In this document: piece after piece, positions 1-8,202 of the stretch
How positions within the stretch are numbered: the first letter of the stretch is position 1
How the letters are laid out: each line of letters begins with the position of its first letter
Source: Frateuria_A sp035944355
GTDB taxonomy: Bacteria; Pseudomonadota; Gammaproteobacteria; Xanthomonadales; Rhodanobacteraceae
NCBI RefSeq assembly: GCF_035944355.1
Contig: NZ_DASZBH010000006.1
Span: 1-64,000, forward strand
Length of the DNA stretch: 64,000 nucleotides
Reading direction: 5' to 3'
Program-made: the position numbers and the translations under genes
The notes under the pieces: generated by a model
Told to the model about the DNA's origin: nothing
The model's input: the letters and a program-made list of their open reading frames with translations, nothing else
Database searches by the model: none

Positions 1-114
1 GCCGACGTGTTCGACTACATCGAGATGTTCTACAACCCCAAACGCCGCCACGGTTCAAACGGCGACCTGTCGCCTGTAGAGTTCGAACGGCGCTACGCGC
101 AACGAGGGTCCTGA
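1..114 (+). CDS. IS3-family transposase OrfB, C-terminal fragment (5' end outside window)
   Basis: Only the last 37 codons are present. They read through FDYIEMFYNPKRRHG and LSPVEFERRY to a TGA at 112-114. This is the hallmark end of IS3-family OrfB integrases (rve domain, DDE catalysis): the Y-N-x-x-R-x-H motif followed by the S/T-P-x-x-F/Y motif. The catalytic D, D and E residues lie upstream and cannot be seen, so whether the element is active is unknown. Confidence 0.85.
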   Translation, partial: ADVFDYIEMFYNPKRRHGSNGDLSPVEFERRYAQRGS

Positions 115-140
115 GTGTCTACGGAACCCTGGGCGATTCA
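1..140 (+). mobile_element. right end of an IS3-family insertion sequence
   Basis: The window opens inside an insertion sequence. The transposase reading frame ends at 114 and is followed by about 26 bases that look like an IS3-family terminal inverted repeat. Read on the minus strand from position 140, it starts TGAATCGCCCAGGGTTCC, the TG/CA end and GC-rich core usual for this family. The opposite end lies outside the window, so the target-site duplication cannot be checked. The minus-strand nuclease gene next to it runs without interruption into this repeat, so the element inserted into that gene. Confidence 0.75.
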
Positions 141-1020
141 CAGAGATAGCGTACTCCTGCCCATCTTTCACCCACATCACGGCGTCACTCTGGCCACTTT
201 TGCCTGTAATCGTCGCCCTAAATGTCGGATCCTTGTCGTCGTACTTCACCCATGACGGCAGGCTGCTCTTCAAGCGCACTTCGTCGCCGGCGGAAACCAG
301 GCCATTCTCCAAGAGCACCTTCATGGTTTTTGGGCGACTTTTCTTGGTGGAGGCTTCGCGTTCCTCCTCCTTCTTCTTGATTTCTATCTGGTACTGGCGT
401 GCTTCTTGAAGGGGAATAACGACCTTTGGGACCACAAGAACCTTGTCGTCGACTTTGTATGGCGTTATCGATACGCACGTGATGTCGATATCGAAGTCTC
501 GCAACCAAAGGACGCTCGTCGTAACCTCGGGAGAAAAGCCTTCCGAGCATAGGATGATTCTTGGCTTGGTCGAGAGCTCGGAAAATGAATCGGACTCCAC
601 GAATTCCAGAATCCGGTTGACTGCTTCCGGCTCGGTGAGCACCTCATTGTCGTGCTTCTTCTTGTAGCTGATGTAGTACGGAACAAGCTTCTCGATGGTC
701 ATGGACGAGACCATGGCTGCGTAGCGGATGGCTTGAAGATCGGCGTAACCGGCGGCGAGGTCGCGCTTGAGCTCTACGACTACCAGGTTGCCCTGCCTAT
801 CGACCGCCAGAAGATCCAGTCTGTCGGCGCTTTTCACGAACCGGTCGAATTCCACGCTGACCACCAAAAGATCCTCGCCGAGTATCTCGGGGTTGGCGCG
901 CACCCACTCCTCGATGTGCGTCCGTTCCCAAATCTCTAGGTTGACGAAGCTGCTCGGCGAAACCCTGGTGGCTTTGTCCAGTCCTTTCGAAATGCTAAAG
1001 ATCACAAGCTCATCCTCCAC
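55..1020 (-). pseudogene. NucS/DUF91-like PD-(D/E)xK nuclease, 3' end replaced by an IS element
   Basis: The N-terminal half has the look of the NucS/DUF91 nuclease-like fold: an IEEWVRANPEIL helix, then D69 in ADRLDLLAVD and E83-x-K85 in VVVELKR, the PD-(D/E)xK pattern. A charged linker near residues 215-235 leads to a second, unassigned domain. Native coding ends near 141; the last ~28 residues come from the inserted IS3 end, so the original C-terminus is lost. It follows hsdM directly (TAA then GTG), so it was probably the fourth gene of the restriction operon. A GTG at 1005, eight bases after a GGAGG, is an attractive alternative start. The role is unproven; DNA end binding or cleavage is the family expectation. 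Confidence 0.7.
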
Positions 1021-2514
1021 TTATTTGCCAGAGTCGTTGGAAACGTCTGCGCTTGACGCTGCAGGCAGCGATGCAGCCACTTCTCTGAAGGAAGCTAGTG
1101 CTGCCTCCAGATGGTCAACAATCTCCTGCGCCAGCACGTCCGGCGGGGGAAGGTTGTCGAGGTTGTCGAGGCTTTCGTCCTTGAGCCAGAAGATGTCGAG
1201 GCTGGCCTTGTCGCGGGCGATAAGGGTGTCGTAGTCGAAGTATTTGAAGCGCTCGGTTTCGGTGCGCTTGTGGCGGTTGGCGCTGTGGTAGCAGTCGATG
1301 AAGTCCTGCAGGTCGTCGCGCTTGAGCGGTTTGGTCTTGAGGGTGAAGTGCTTGTTGGTGCGCAGGTCGTAGATCCACACGCCCTTGGTGTGCACCTTGC
1401 CGTCCTTGGGCTTGTTGTCGAAGAACAGCACGTTGGCCTTGACACCCTGCGCGTAGAAGATGCCGGTGGGCAGGCGCAGCAGGGTGTGCACGTCGCAGGT
1501 TTCCAAGAGCTTGCGGCGGATCTTCTCGCCCGCGCCGCCCTCGAACAGCACGTTGTCCGGCAGCACCACGGCGGCCTGGCCGGTGGTCTTGAGCATGGTG
1601 ACGATGTGCTGCAGGAAGTTGAGCTGCTTGTTGGAAGTGGTCTGCCAGAAGTCCTGGCGCTCGTAGGTGAGCGCGTCGCGGTCTTCCTCGCCGTCCTCGT
1701 TGGTGATGGTCATGCTGCTCTTCTTGCCGAAGGGCGGATTGGCCAGCACGTAGTCGACCGTTTTCCACGGTTCGGAGATCAGCGCGTCGGCGCGCTCCAC
1801 GGAGGGCGCGCCATCCAGTTCGCCGATGTTGTGCAGGAACAGGTTCATCAGGCACAGGCGGCGCGTGCCGGCGACGATCTCGTTGCCGTGAAAGGTTTCG
1901 TGCCGCAGGAAGCGGCCCTGCTTCTGGTCCAGCGGCACGCCGGGGCGGGTAAGCCACTCGTGCACGCCCAGGAAAAATCCCCCCGTTCCGCAAGCCGGGT
2001 CCGCCACCGTCTTCATCGGCTCGGGGTTGACGCACTCGACCATCGCCTGGATCAGCGCGCGCGGGGTGAAGTACTGGCCAGCGCCGCTCTTGGTGTCCTC
2101 GGCGTTCTTCTGCAGCAGGCCCTCGTAGAGGTCGCCCTTGACGTCGGCGTCCAGGCTCAGCCAGTTCTCCGCGTCGATCATCTGCACCAGCCGGGAGAGC
2201 TTGGCCGGGTCCTGGATCTTGTTCTGCGCCTTGAAGAAGATCGCGCCGAGCATGCCCGGCTCCTCGCCGAGCTTGTGCAGCACGGTGAGGTAGTGCGCCT
2301 CCAGCGGTTCGCCGGTCCTGGTCTTGAGACTGTTCCAGTCGCAGCTGCGCGGGATGTGCGTGGCGCGGTTGTGCGGCGGCTGGGCATATTCGTGCGCGAG
2401 CTTGAGGAACAGCAGGTAGGTCAGCTGTTCCAGGTAGTCGCCGTAGCCCACGCCGTCATCGCGCAGCGTGTGGCAGAAGTTCCAGATCTTCTGGACGAGG
2501 GTGTTGCTGTTCAT
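1021..2514 (-). CDS. hsdM: type I restriction-modification system DNA methyltransferase subunit
   Basis: This 497-residue N6-adenine methyltransferase supplies the modification subunit of the HsdR2M2S1 complex. The HsdM N-terminal helical domain covers about residues 1-130. The SAM-binding motif DPACGTGGF is at 172-180 and the catalytic NPPF motif is at 259-262. Length and motif order (motif I before NPPF, gamma type) are normal. The start overlaps the hsdS stop (ATGA), so the two are translationally coupled. The gene order here is R-S-M with the nuclease gene behind it. Confidence 0.95.
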   Translation of the reverse strand: MNSNTLVQKIWNFCHTLRDDGVGYGDYLEQLTYLLFLKLAHEYAQPPHNRATHIPRSCDWNSLKTRTGEPLEAHYLTVLHKLGEEPGMLGAIFFKAQNKIQDPAKLSRLVQMIDAENWLSLDADVKGDLYEGLLQKNAEDTKSGAGQYFTPRALIQAMVECVNPEPMKTVADPACGTGGFFLGVHEWLTRPGVPLDQKQGRFLRHETFHGNEIVAGTRRLCLMNLFLHNIGELDGAPSVERADALISEPWKTVDYVLANPPFGKKSSMTITNEDGEEDRDALTYERQDFWQTTSNKQLNFLQHIVTMLKTTGQAAVVLPDNVLFEGGAGEKIRRKLLETCDVHTLLRLPTGIFYAQGVKANVLFFDNKPKDGKVHTKGVWIYDLRTNKHFTLKTKPLKRDDLQDFIDCYHSANRHKRTETERFKYFDYDTLIARDKASLDIFWLKDESLDNLDNLPPPDVLAQEIVDHLEAALASFREVAASLPAASSADVSNDSGK

Positions 2515-4067
2515 GCGGTGGTCCTGGGCTTGCGGCCGCGCGGCCTGGTGGCGCCGTCGCGCGTGGCGCGTTCGGCACGAATGCGTTCCAGCAGCGCGCT
2601 GGCGGGTTCGTCGTTGGGGTCCTGCGGCACCAGTTGGCCGGAGAAGGCGGCTTTGAGGATGTTTTTACGCTGGGCGTCCCCTTGTCTTAACCCCAGCTCC
2701 ACGCTGACTTCCTGCGCAGCCACGGCGTCAAGCATAGGGGAGAGCATCGCCAGGATTTCGGCGCTTTCCAACTCTGGAGCGATGGGAACGGGGAAGGCCC
2801 GGAGCATTGTCATGTTGATAGACGCGAGATTGGTGGTCTGCTTGCCAGCCGATTTGAACCAGGTCCTTCCGAACGTATTTCCGTGGTGGGAGATCAGTTC
2901 GGGTGGTGTGGCCGGGAGGTAAGGACGCAGGCGGAATACATGGTTTTGGTGGATGCATTCGGGCACCTCGCCGCGCCAAACCCAGCCGCGACCGAGCTTG
3001 TCCAGATCGCCGCCTTCGTTGAAAAGCACGTCTCCCGGCCGCAGGCGTAGCTCTTCGATGTCGGCCTCGGCAGCTTCGATGGTCTTAATTTGAGAGAGGT
3101 CGAGATAGCCACGTTGGACATTTGCCACGCGGAGGTATGGCACCTCACGGACTGGTGCCGTGGTCGAACGTTTCATGCCTTTGGCGACGCCTGACGCAAT
3201 TTCGCCCACCATATCCAGACTCGCCCATGCCCAACCGCTAGGAAGCATTGGCAAACCGTCGGTGTCGGGCGCGACGGGTTCTGGGTATTTGGCTTGCCAG
3301 CCCTTGGGCGCGGTCTTGCCTTGTTCGGCGTACTTGGCGAGCTGCTTCGCCTCCCAGCGGGCGCGGCGTTCGGTGAGGATGCGCTGGAGCAGGTCGGCGC
3401 CGGTTTCCTGGCGTTCGCCAGAGCGGGCGCGGGCGGCGCGCCAGTCGGCGGTGAGGGTGCCTTCCACGGCGGCCTTCAGCAGCGACTGACGGTACTGCGC
3501 CAGCTTGCGCTGCGCCGCCTTCAGTTCGGCCACGCCGGCGTCGAGGTCGGACAGCAGCTCTTCGAGCTTTTCGACGATGCGAACCTGCTCGCCCTGTGGC
3601 GCGAGCAATAGCGGATAAGCGGCGAGGGCCGGGCCTTCAATGCTCGCGACGGTAGTCCCGTCTTTCGAGCAGCGATCAAGAATGTCCCGCTCTCTTGAGA
3701 TGAGTTGCCAAGCCAGGAAGCGTGCGCTCACTCCAGCCTCAGGCACAAACGCCCGCATGTCTTGATTGACTGTTACGGGAACCCGATTAACCGCCACGGG
3801 CAAGGTGCGAGACAGAATCCCCGATCGCACCACAACGAGGACGCTGTCCTCGGGGATCAGGGTCAGACGGTCAAGAGCTTTGGTGGTGACCGTGTCTTCG
3901 CTTGCGTCGATGTCAAAGACTTTCATGTCCTTGGGCGACACCCAAGGTACGTCTCCGTCGACCCAATAGGACGGGTCACTCTTTGAGGGAGTTCCGCCAC
4001 CCGAAGCGGTGGCTACCTCCACGATCGTCGCGAGAGTCCAGCCCTTCGGAACATCAACTTCGATCAA
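2511..4067 (-). CDS. hsdS: type I restriction-modification system specificity subunit
   Basis: The DNA-recognition subunit of the type I complex, 518 residues. Two target recognition domains are visible. The first starts at VPKGWTLATI (about residue 5) and the second at LPSGWAWASL (about 275). Each is followed by a helical spacer with the conserved QxxIVxxLExL-type region, the first near EQVRIVEKLEELLSDLDAGV. The product ends in a basic tail rich in R and K. It overlaps hsdR upstream (ATGA at 4064-4067) and hsdM downstream by four bases each. The recognition sequence cannot be predicted from sequence alone. Confidence 0.93.
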   Translation of the reverse strand: MIEVDVPKGWTLATIVEVATASGGGTPSKSDPSYWVDGDVPWVSPKDMKVFDIDASEDTVTTKALDRLTLIPEDSVLVVVRSGILSRTLPVAVNRVPVTVNQDMRAFVPEAGVSARFLAWQLISRERDILDRCSKDGTTVASIEGPALAAYPLLLAPQGEQVRIVEKLEELLSDLDAGVAELKAAQRKLAQYRQSLLKAAVEGTLTADWRAARARSGERQETGADLLQRILTERRARWEAKQLAKYAEQGKTAPKGWQAKYPEPVAPDTDGLPMLPSGWAWASLDMVGEIASGVAKGMKRSTTAPVREVPYLRVANVQRGYLDLSQIKTIEAAEADIEELRLRPGDVLFNEGGDLDKLGRGWVWRGEVPECIHQNHVFRLRPYLPATPPELISHHGNTFGRTWFKSAGKQTTNLASINMTMLRAFPVPIAPELESAEILAMLSPMLDAVAAQEVSVELGLRQGDAQRKNILKAAFSGQLVPQDPNDEPASALLERIRAERATRDGATRPRGRKPRTTA

Positions 4068-6844
4068 GCCACCAACTCCTCATTCATCTCCGCGAGCAGC
4101 CCGTCGAGCGGCTCGCCAAACACTTGCCACGCCTTCTGCAGTCCGCCCTTGGCGGCGAGTTGGGCGTAGTCGAAATCCTCGCGGCTGATCGCGCAGCTGG
4201 ACGCGATGTGGTCCTTGATCAGCCGCAGCCACTCGGTCTGTTCGGGGGTGAACGCCGTGGTGCGCTGCGCATTGTGGCGGAAGATCCAGCCTTGGAAGCG
4301 CTTGTCCACGCTGTCGGCGAAGGGCTTGAGTTCGTCGTCCAGCCCCAGCGCGAAGCGCACCAGCGCGACCAGGTCGGTGAGCTGGCGGCGGGTGTCGGCG
4401 CCCTTGACCTGGCTTGCCTGCACGCGGGCGTAGGCGCTCCACAGCTTTTCGCTGGTGAGCATGAGCGGCGGGCGGCCGAGCGCCTCGTGCAACTCATCGA
4501 CCATGGCGTAGGTGAGCGGGCGGCGCTGGTAGGGCTGGGCGTAGAAGAAGGCCAGCGCCGCGATCTCGTCCTTGTTCGCTTTCAGGTAATCGGCGAACGC
4601 CTGCACGGTGGCCTGCGCCTTCGCTTCGGCCTGGGCGCCGTAGCCGGAGAAGGTGACCTGGTCGGTGTTGATGTGGTCGATCAGTTGCTCGTGCTCGCGG
4701 CGCGCGGTTTCGATGACATTGCGCAGCTCCGGATCGTCGAGCGGCTGGCAGGCGGCGGCGATGCGCTGCTCGCGGGCGGCGTCCAGCTCGGCGGCAGCGA
4801 GCGTGTCCTCGTTGCGGGTGATGCCGGCCGCCTTGGCCGCATCCAGCGCGTCGGCGACCACGCGGTCAGGGTCCACCGCTTCGATCAGGCCGCGGGCGAG
4901 GTCGCGCAGGCCAAGCCCGTTGGCAGCCTTGCTGATGCGTGCCTGCGCCTTGTCGTCCAGTTGCTTGGCCAGGCGCACGAGGCGGTTGCCGAGGCTGAGC
5001 ACGGTGTCTTCGTCGCGGCCGCCCACGGCGATGCTCCTGAGCAGCTGGTCGAGGCTGGCGTTGGGCTTGCGTTCCATCGGGCGGCTTTCGGTCTTGAGCG
5101 ATTTCTCCACGCCCACCGCGTCGATCAGCACGAAGCGGGTCTTGGCGCTGTCGGCGCTGGCGCTGACCTTTTTCAGCGATTCGTAGTCCAGGCTGCGCAC
5201 GCCGCGGCCTTTCATCTGCTCGTAGTAGCCTTTCGAGCGCACGTCGCGCATGAAGAGCAGCACTTCCAGCGGCTTGACGTCGGTGCCGGTGGCGATCATG
5301 TCGACAGTGACGGCGATGCGCGGGTGGTAGTCGTTGCGGAAGTTGGAGAGCACCGTGTCGGGGTCGTCCTCGGCCCGGTAGGTGACCTTCTTGCAGAAGG
5401 CGTTGCCTTCGCCGTAGACCTCGCGCACGATCTGGATGATGTCGTCGGCGTGGCTGTCGGTCTTGGCGAAGATCAACGTCTTGGGCACTTCCTGGCGGCT
5501 GGGGAAGAGGGTGGTTTCCACGGCGCGCTTCATCTCCTGGATGACGGCGCGGATCTGGTTGGGGTTGACCACGGAGCGGTCGAGCTCCTTGCCGGTGTAG
5601 GCGATGTCCTCATCGGTTTCGGCCCAGCGCTTCTTGCGGGTTTCGCGGTGGCGGTGGTCGATCCATTCCCTGGCCTTGACCTCGGCGCCGGCCTTGGTGA
5701 TCCGGGTTTCGATCTCGTAGACGTCGTAGCCCACGTTGACGCCGTCGATCACCGACTGCTCGTAGCTGTATTCGGCCACCACGTTTTCGTTGAAGAAGCC
5801 GTAGGTGCGCTTGTCGGGCGTGGCGGTGAGGCCGATCAGGAAAGCGTCGAAGTAGTCCAGCACCTGCTTCCACAGGTTGTAGATGCTGCGGTGGCACTCG
5901 TCGATGACGATGAAGTCGAACGTCTCGATCGGCACGGCCGCGTTGTAGCGGACCTCGCGTGCCGGCTTGCTGCCGGGCGGCAGCTCGGCGAGCGAGATGT
6001 CCTCGGCCGACTCGTCGATCGCCTCGCCGGAGAGGATGGAATACATGCGCTGGATGGTGCTGATGCACACCTGCGCGTGCGGGTCGATGTGGCTGCTCGA
6101 CAGGCGCTGCACGTTGTACAGCTCGGTGAACTTGCGGCCGTCGTCCGGCGGCGTGTAGGCCATGAATTCCTGGTGCGCCTGCTTGCCGAGGTTGCGGGTG
6201 TCGACCAGGAACAGGATGCGCCTGGCACCGCCGAACTTGAGCAGGCGGTAGACCGAAGTAATTGCGGTGAAGGTCTTGCCGGCGCCGGTGGCCATGTGCA
6301 CCAGGGCGCGCGGCCGGGCCTGCGCGAGCGACTTCTCCAGGCCGGTGACGGCGCCGACCTGGCAGTCGCGCAGGTTCTCGGTGGTCAGCGGCGGCATCTG
6401 CGTGGTCAGGCGCTGGCGCAGGGTGTCTGGCTCGGCGGCCCAGGCGGCAAGCGTGCGCGGCTGGAAGAAGTGGAACACCTCGCGTGCCCGCGGGCGCGGA
6501 TCGCCGCCGTCGGTAAAGTGGATGATCTGGCCGGTGCTTTCATAGAGGAAACGCAGCGGCGGGCTGTCCTTGCGCCACTTCAGACGGGCGCCGGCGTAGC
6601 GCTTGGTTTGGGCCTCGTGGACGGTGAGGTTTTCGCCGGCTTCGTCGCGCTTGGCTTCGATCACGCCGACCGGCTGGCGGTCCACGAAGAGCAGGTAGTC
6701 GGCCGGGCCGGTGTCGGTGGGGTACTCGCGCACCGCGATGCCGCTGGCGACGCCGAGGTTGATCGAGCCTGTATCCTGAAGGGTCCAGCCCGCGTCCTGC
6801 AATTTCCGGTCGATCACTTCCCGCGCACGTGCCTCGGGTGTCAT
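4064..6844 (-). CDS. hsdR: type I restriction endonuclease, motor and nuclease subunit
   Basis: A 926-residue ATP-dependent translocase and nuclease of the EcoEI-like HsdR type. The N-terminal nuclease has D49, E63 and K65 (PADYLLF...VIEAK). The SF2 helicase motor follows: Walker A MATGAGKT ending near residue 191, the DECH box at 315-318, GLTATPDK just after, and motif VI QMKGRGVRS further on. The C-terminal ~300 residues are the helical domain typical of this subfamily. I chose ATG 6844 because a strong AGGGGG ribosome binding site precedes it and the nuclease fold begins there; the frame is open further upstream without family similarity. All catalytic motifs are intact. Confidence 0.95.
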   Translation of the reverse strand: MTPEARAREVIDRKLQDAGWTLQDTGSINLGVASGIAVREYPTDTGPADYLLFVDRQPVGVIEAKRDEAGENLTVHEAQTKRYAGARLKWRKDSPPLRFLYESTGQIIHFTDGGDPRPRAREVFHFFQPRTLAAWAAEPDTLRQRLTTQMPPLTTENLRDCQVGAVTGLEKSLAQARPRALVHMATGAGKTFTAITSVYRLLKFGGARRILFLVDTRNLGKQAHQEFMAYTPPDDGRKFTELYNVQRLSSSHIDPHAQVCISTIQRMYSILSGEAIDESAEDISLAELPPGSKPAREVRYNAAVPIETFDFIVIDECHRSIYNLWKQVLDYFDAFLIGLTATPDKRTYGFFNENVVAEYSYEQSVIDGVNVGYDVYEIETRITKAGAEVKAREWIDHRHRETRKKRWAETDEDIAYTGKELDRSVVNPNQIRAVIQEMKRAVETTLFPSRQEVPKTLIFAKTDSHADDIIQIVREVYGEGNAFCKKVTYRAEDDPDTVLSNFRNDYHPRIAVTVDMIATGTDVKPLEVLLFMRDVRSKGYYEQMKGRGVRSLDYESLKKVSASADSAKTRFVLIDAVGVEKSLKTESRPMERKPNASLDQLLRSIAVGGRDEDTVLSLGNRLVRLAKQLDDKAQARISKAANGLGLRDLARGLIEAVDPDRVVADALDAAKAAGITRNEDTLAAAELDAAREQRIAAACQPLDDPELRNVIETARREHEQLIDHINTDQVTFSGYGAQAEAKAQATVQAFADYLKANKDEIAALAFFYAQPYQRRPLTYAMVDELHEALGRPPLMLTSEKLWSAYARVQASQVKGADTRRQLTDLVALVRFALGLDDELKPFADSVDKRFQGWIFRHNAQRTTAFTPEQTEWLRLIKDHIASSCAISREDFDYAQLAAKGGLQKAWQVFGEPLDGLLAEMNEELVA

Positions 6845-7044
6845 GGGCGATTCCCCCTGAATCGTTGCCGGGGAAGTGTAGCGGGCGGCGGGGGCTTTTT
6901 CGGACGCGGCGGTGCATGTTGGCCGCGAGTCAATTGCAAGGGCGACGCCGGTGTCGGCTGACGTATGCTTTCGCGGGCTCCTGGGGCGACTCAGGAAGCT
7001 TCTGCCGTACACGCCTTTCTCTAGCCCACTCTAAGGACAGAGCC

Positions 7045-8043
7045 ATGCCCGTCGAATCCCTCAGCGAGATTCTCATCTACGCCACGGACGGTGGCGCCGT
7101 CGAGGTGCGGCTGGACAGCCGGCGCGAGACGCTGTGGCTAAGCCTGAACCAGATCGCGGCGCTGTTTGATCGTGACAAATCGGTCATCTCCCGCCACCTG
7201 CGTAACGTGTTCAAGGACGAGGAACTGGAGCGCTCGGCAGTTGTTGCAAAAAATGCAACAACTGCGGAAGACGGCAAGACTTATCAGGTCGAGTACTTCA
7301 ACCTCGATGCGGTCCTCTCGGTCGGTTACCGGGTCAATTCGGTGCAGGGCACTCGCTTCCGCCAATGGGCCACCCACACCCTGCGCGAGCACCTCACCCG
7401 CGGCTACACGCTCAACCGGCAGCGCTTCGAATCCAATGCGCGTGAGCTCGAGGCCGCGCTGCAGCTAGTGCGCAAGGCGGCGCAGAGTCCGGAGCTGCAT
7501 GCCGACATGGGGCGCGGGCTGGTCGATATCGTCAGCCGCTATGCGCAGACCTTCCTGTGGCTGCAGCGCTACGACGAGGGGCTGCTGGCCGAGCCGCCCG
7601 CGCAGGAGGGTGGCACGTTGCCGACGATGGCGCAGGCGCGCGCTTCGCTGGCGGTGCTCAAGGTCGACCTCATTGCACGTGGCGAGGCCACCGACTTGTT
7701 TGCACGCGAGCGCGGCGACGCGTTCGAGGCGTTGATGGGCAACCTTGACCAGAGCGTGTTCGGCGAGCCTGCCTACCCCACGGTCGAGGCCAAAGCGGCG
7801 CACCTGCTGTACTTCGTGATCAAGAACCATCCGTTCAGCGATGGCAACAAGCGTAGCGGGGCGTTCCTGTTCGTGGACTTCCTGCACCGCAACAGCCGCC
7901 TGCTCGGCGCCGATGGGCAGCCGGTGATCAACGACATCGGCCTCGCGGCGCTGGCGCTGCTGGTGGCCGAATCCGACCCGGCGCAGAAGGAAACGATGAT
8001 CCGGCTGGTAATGAATATGCTCGTGGCAGGGGGCACGACCTGA
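7045..8043 (+). CDS. RhuM-Fic fusion protein (virulence RhuM domain plus Fic/Doc domain)
   Basis: A 332-residue two-domain protein. Residues about 30-130 match the RhuM (DUF1016-unrelated) DNA-binding-like module: LSLNQIAALFDRDKSVISRHL, then YFNLDAVLSVGYRVNS and FRQWAT. The C-terminal domain carries the Fic/Doc signature HPFSDGNKRS at 262-271, the Doc-like variant. Fic enzymes transfer AMP or phosphate to hydroxyl side chains; which one applies here is unknown. No inhibitory (S/T)xxxE(G/N) helix was obvious. The gene is divergent from hsdR across a 200-bp region. RhuM-Fic proteins recur beside type I restriction operons in many genomes, which suggests a linked defence or abortive-infection role, but this is inference. 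Confidence 0.85.
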   Translation: MPVESLSEILIYATDGGAVEVRLDSRRETLWLSLNQIAALFDRDKSVISRHLRNVFKDEELERSAVVAKNATTAEDGKTYQVEYFNLDAVLSVGYRVNSVQGTRFRQWATHTLREHLTRGYTLNRQRFESNARELEAALQLVRKAAQSPELHADMGRGLVDIVSRYAQTFLWLQRYDEGLLAEPPAQEGGTLPTMAQARASLAVLKVDLIARGEATDLFARERGDAFEALMGNLDQSVFGEPAYPTVEAKAAHLLYFVIKNHPFSDGNKRSGAFLFVDFLHRNSRLLGADGQPVINDIGLAALALLVAESDPAQKETMIRLVMNMLVAGGTT

Positions 8044-8202
8044 TGCAGCCTTGGTGAGAGTGTGGATGCCAAGCCACCCATGACTTTCGGCCGTGTCTGA
8101 TTGCCAGTGCCTCAGGCAAAACTCCCGCGGCCCTATGCCGCTCGTCACCCTCGTGGTGCCGCCTGCACGGCTTGTCGCTCCGCTCATCCCACAAGGACCC
8201 CT

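Noticed and set aside
3902..6961. A 1019-codon open frame antisense to hsdR and hsdS, plus similar long frames at 7465-11064 (-), 25146-28808 (-), 35059-39528 (-), 39486-42374 (-), 45074-47188 (+) and elsewhere
   Set aside because: They lie opposite or out of frame with well-supported genes, show repetitive low-complexity composition (runs of V, H, L, A, G, R) and match no family. They are by-products of high-GC codon usage. The sirtuin is the only real gene within 35059-39528, and treS-mak is the real gene opposite 39486-42374.
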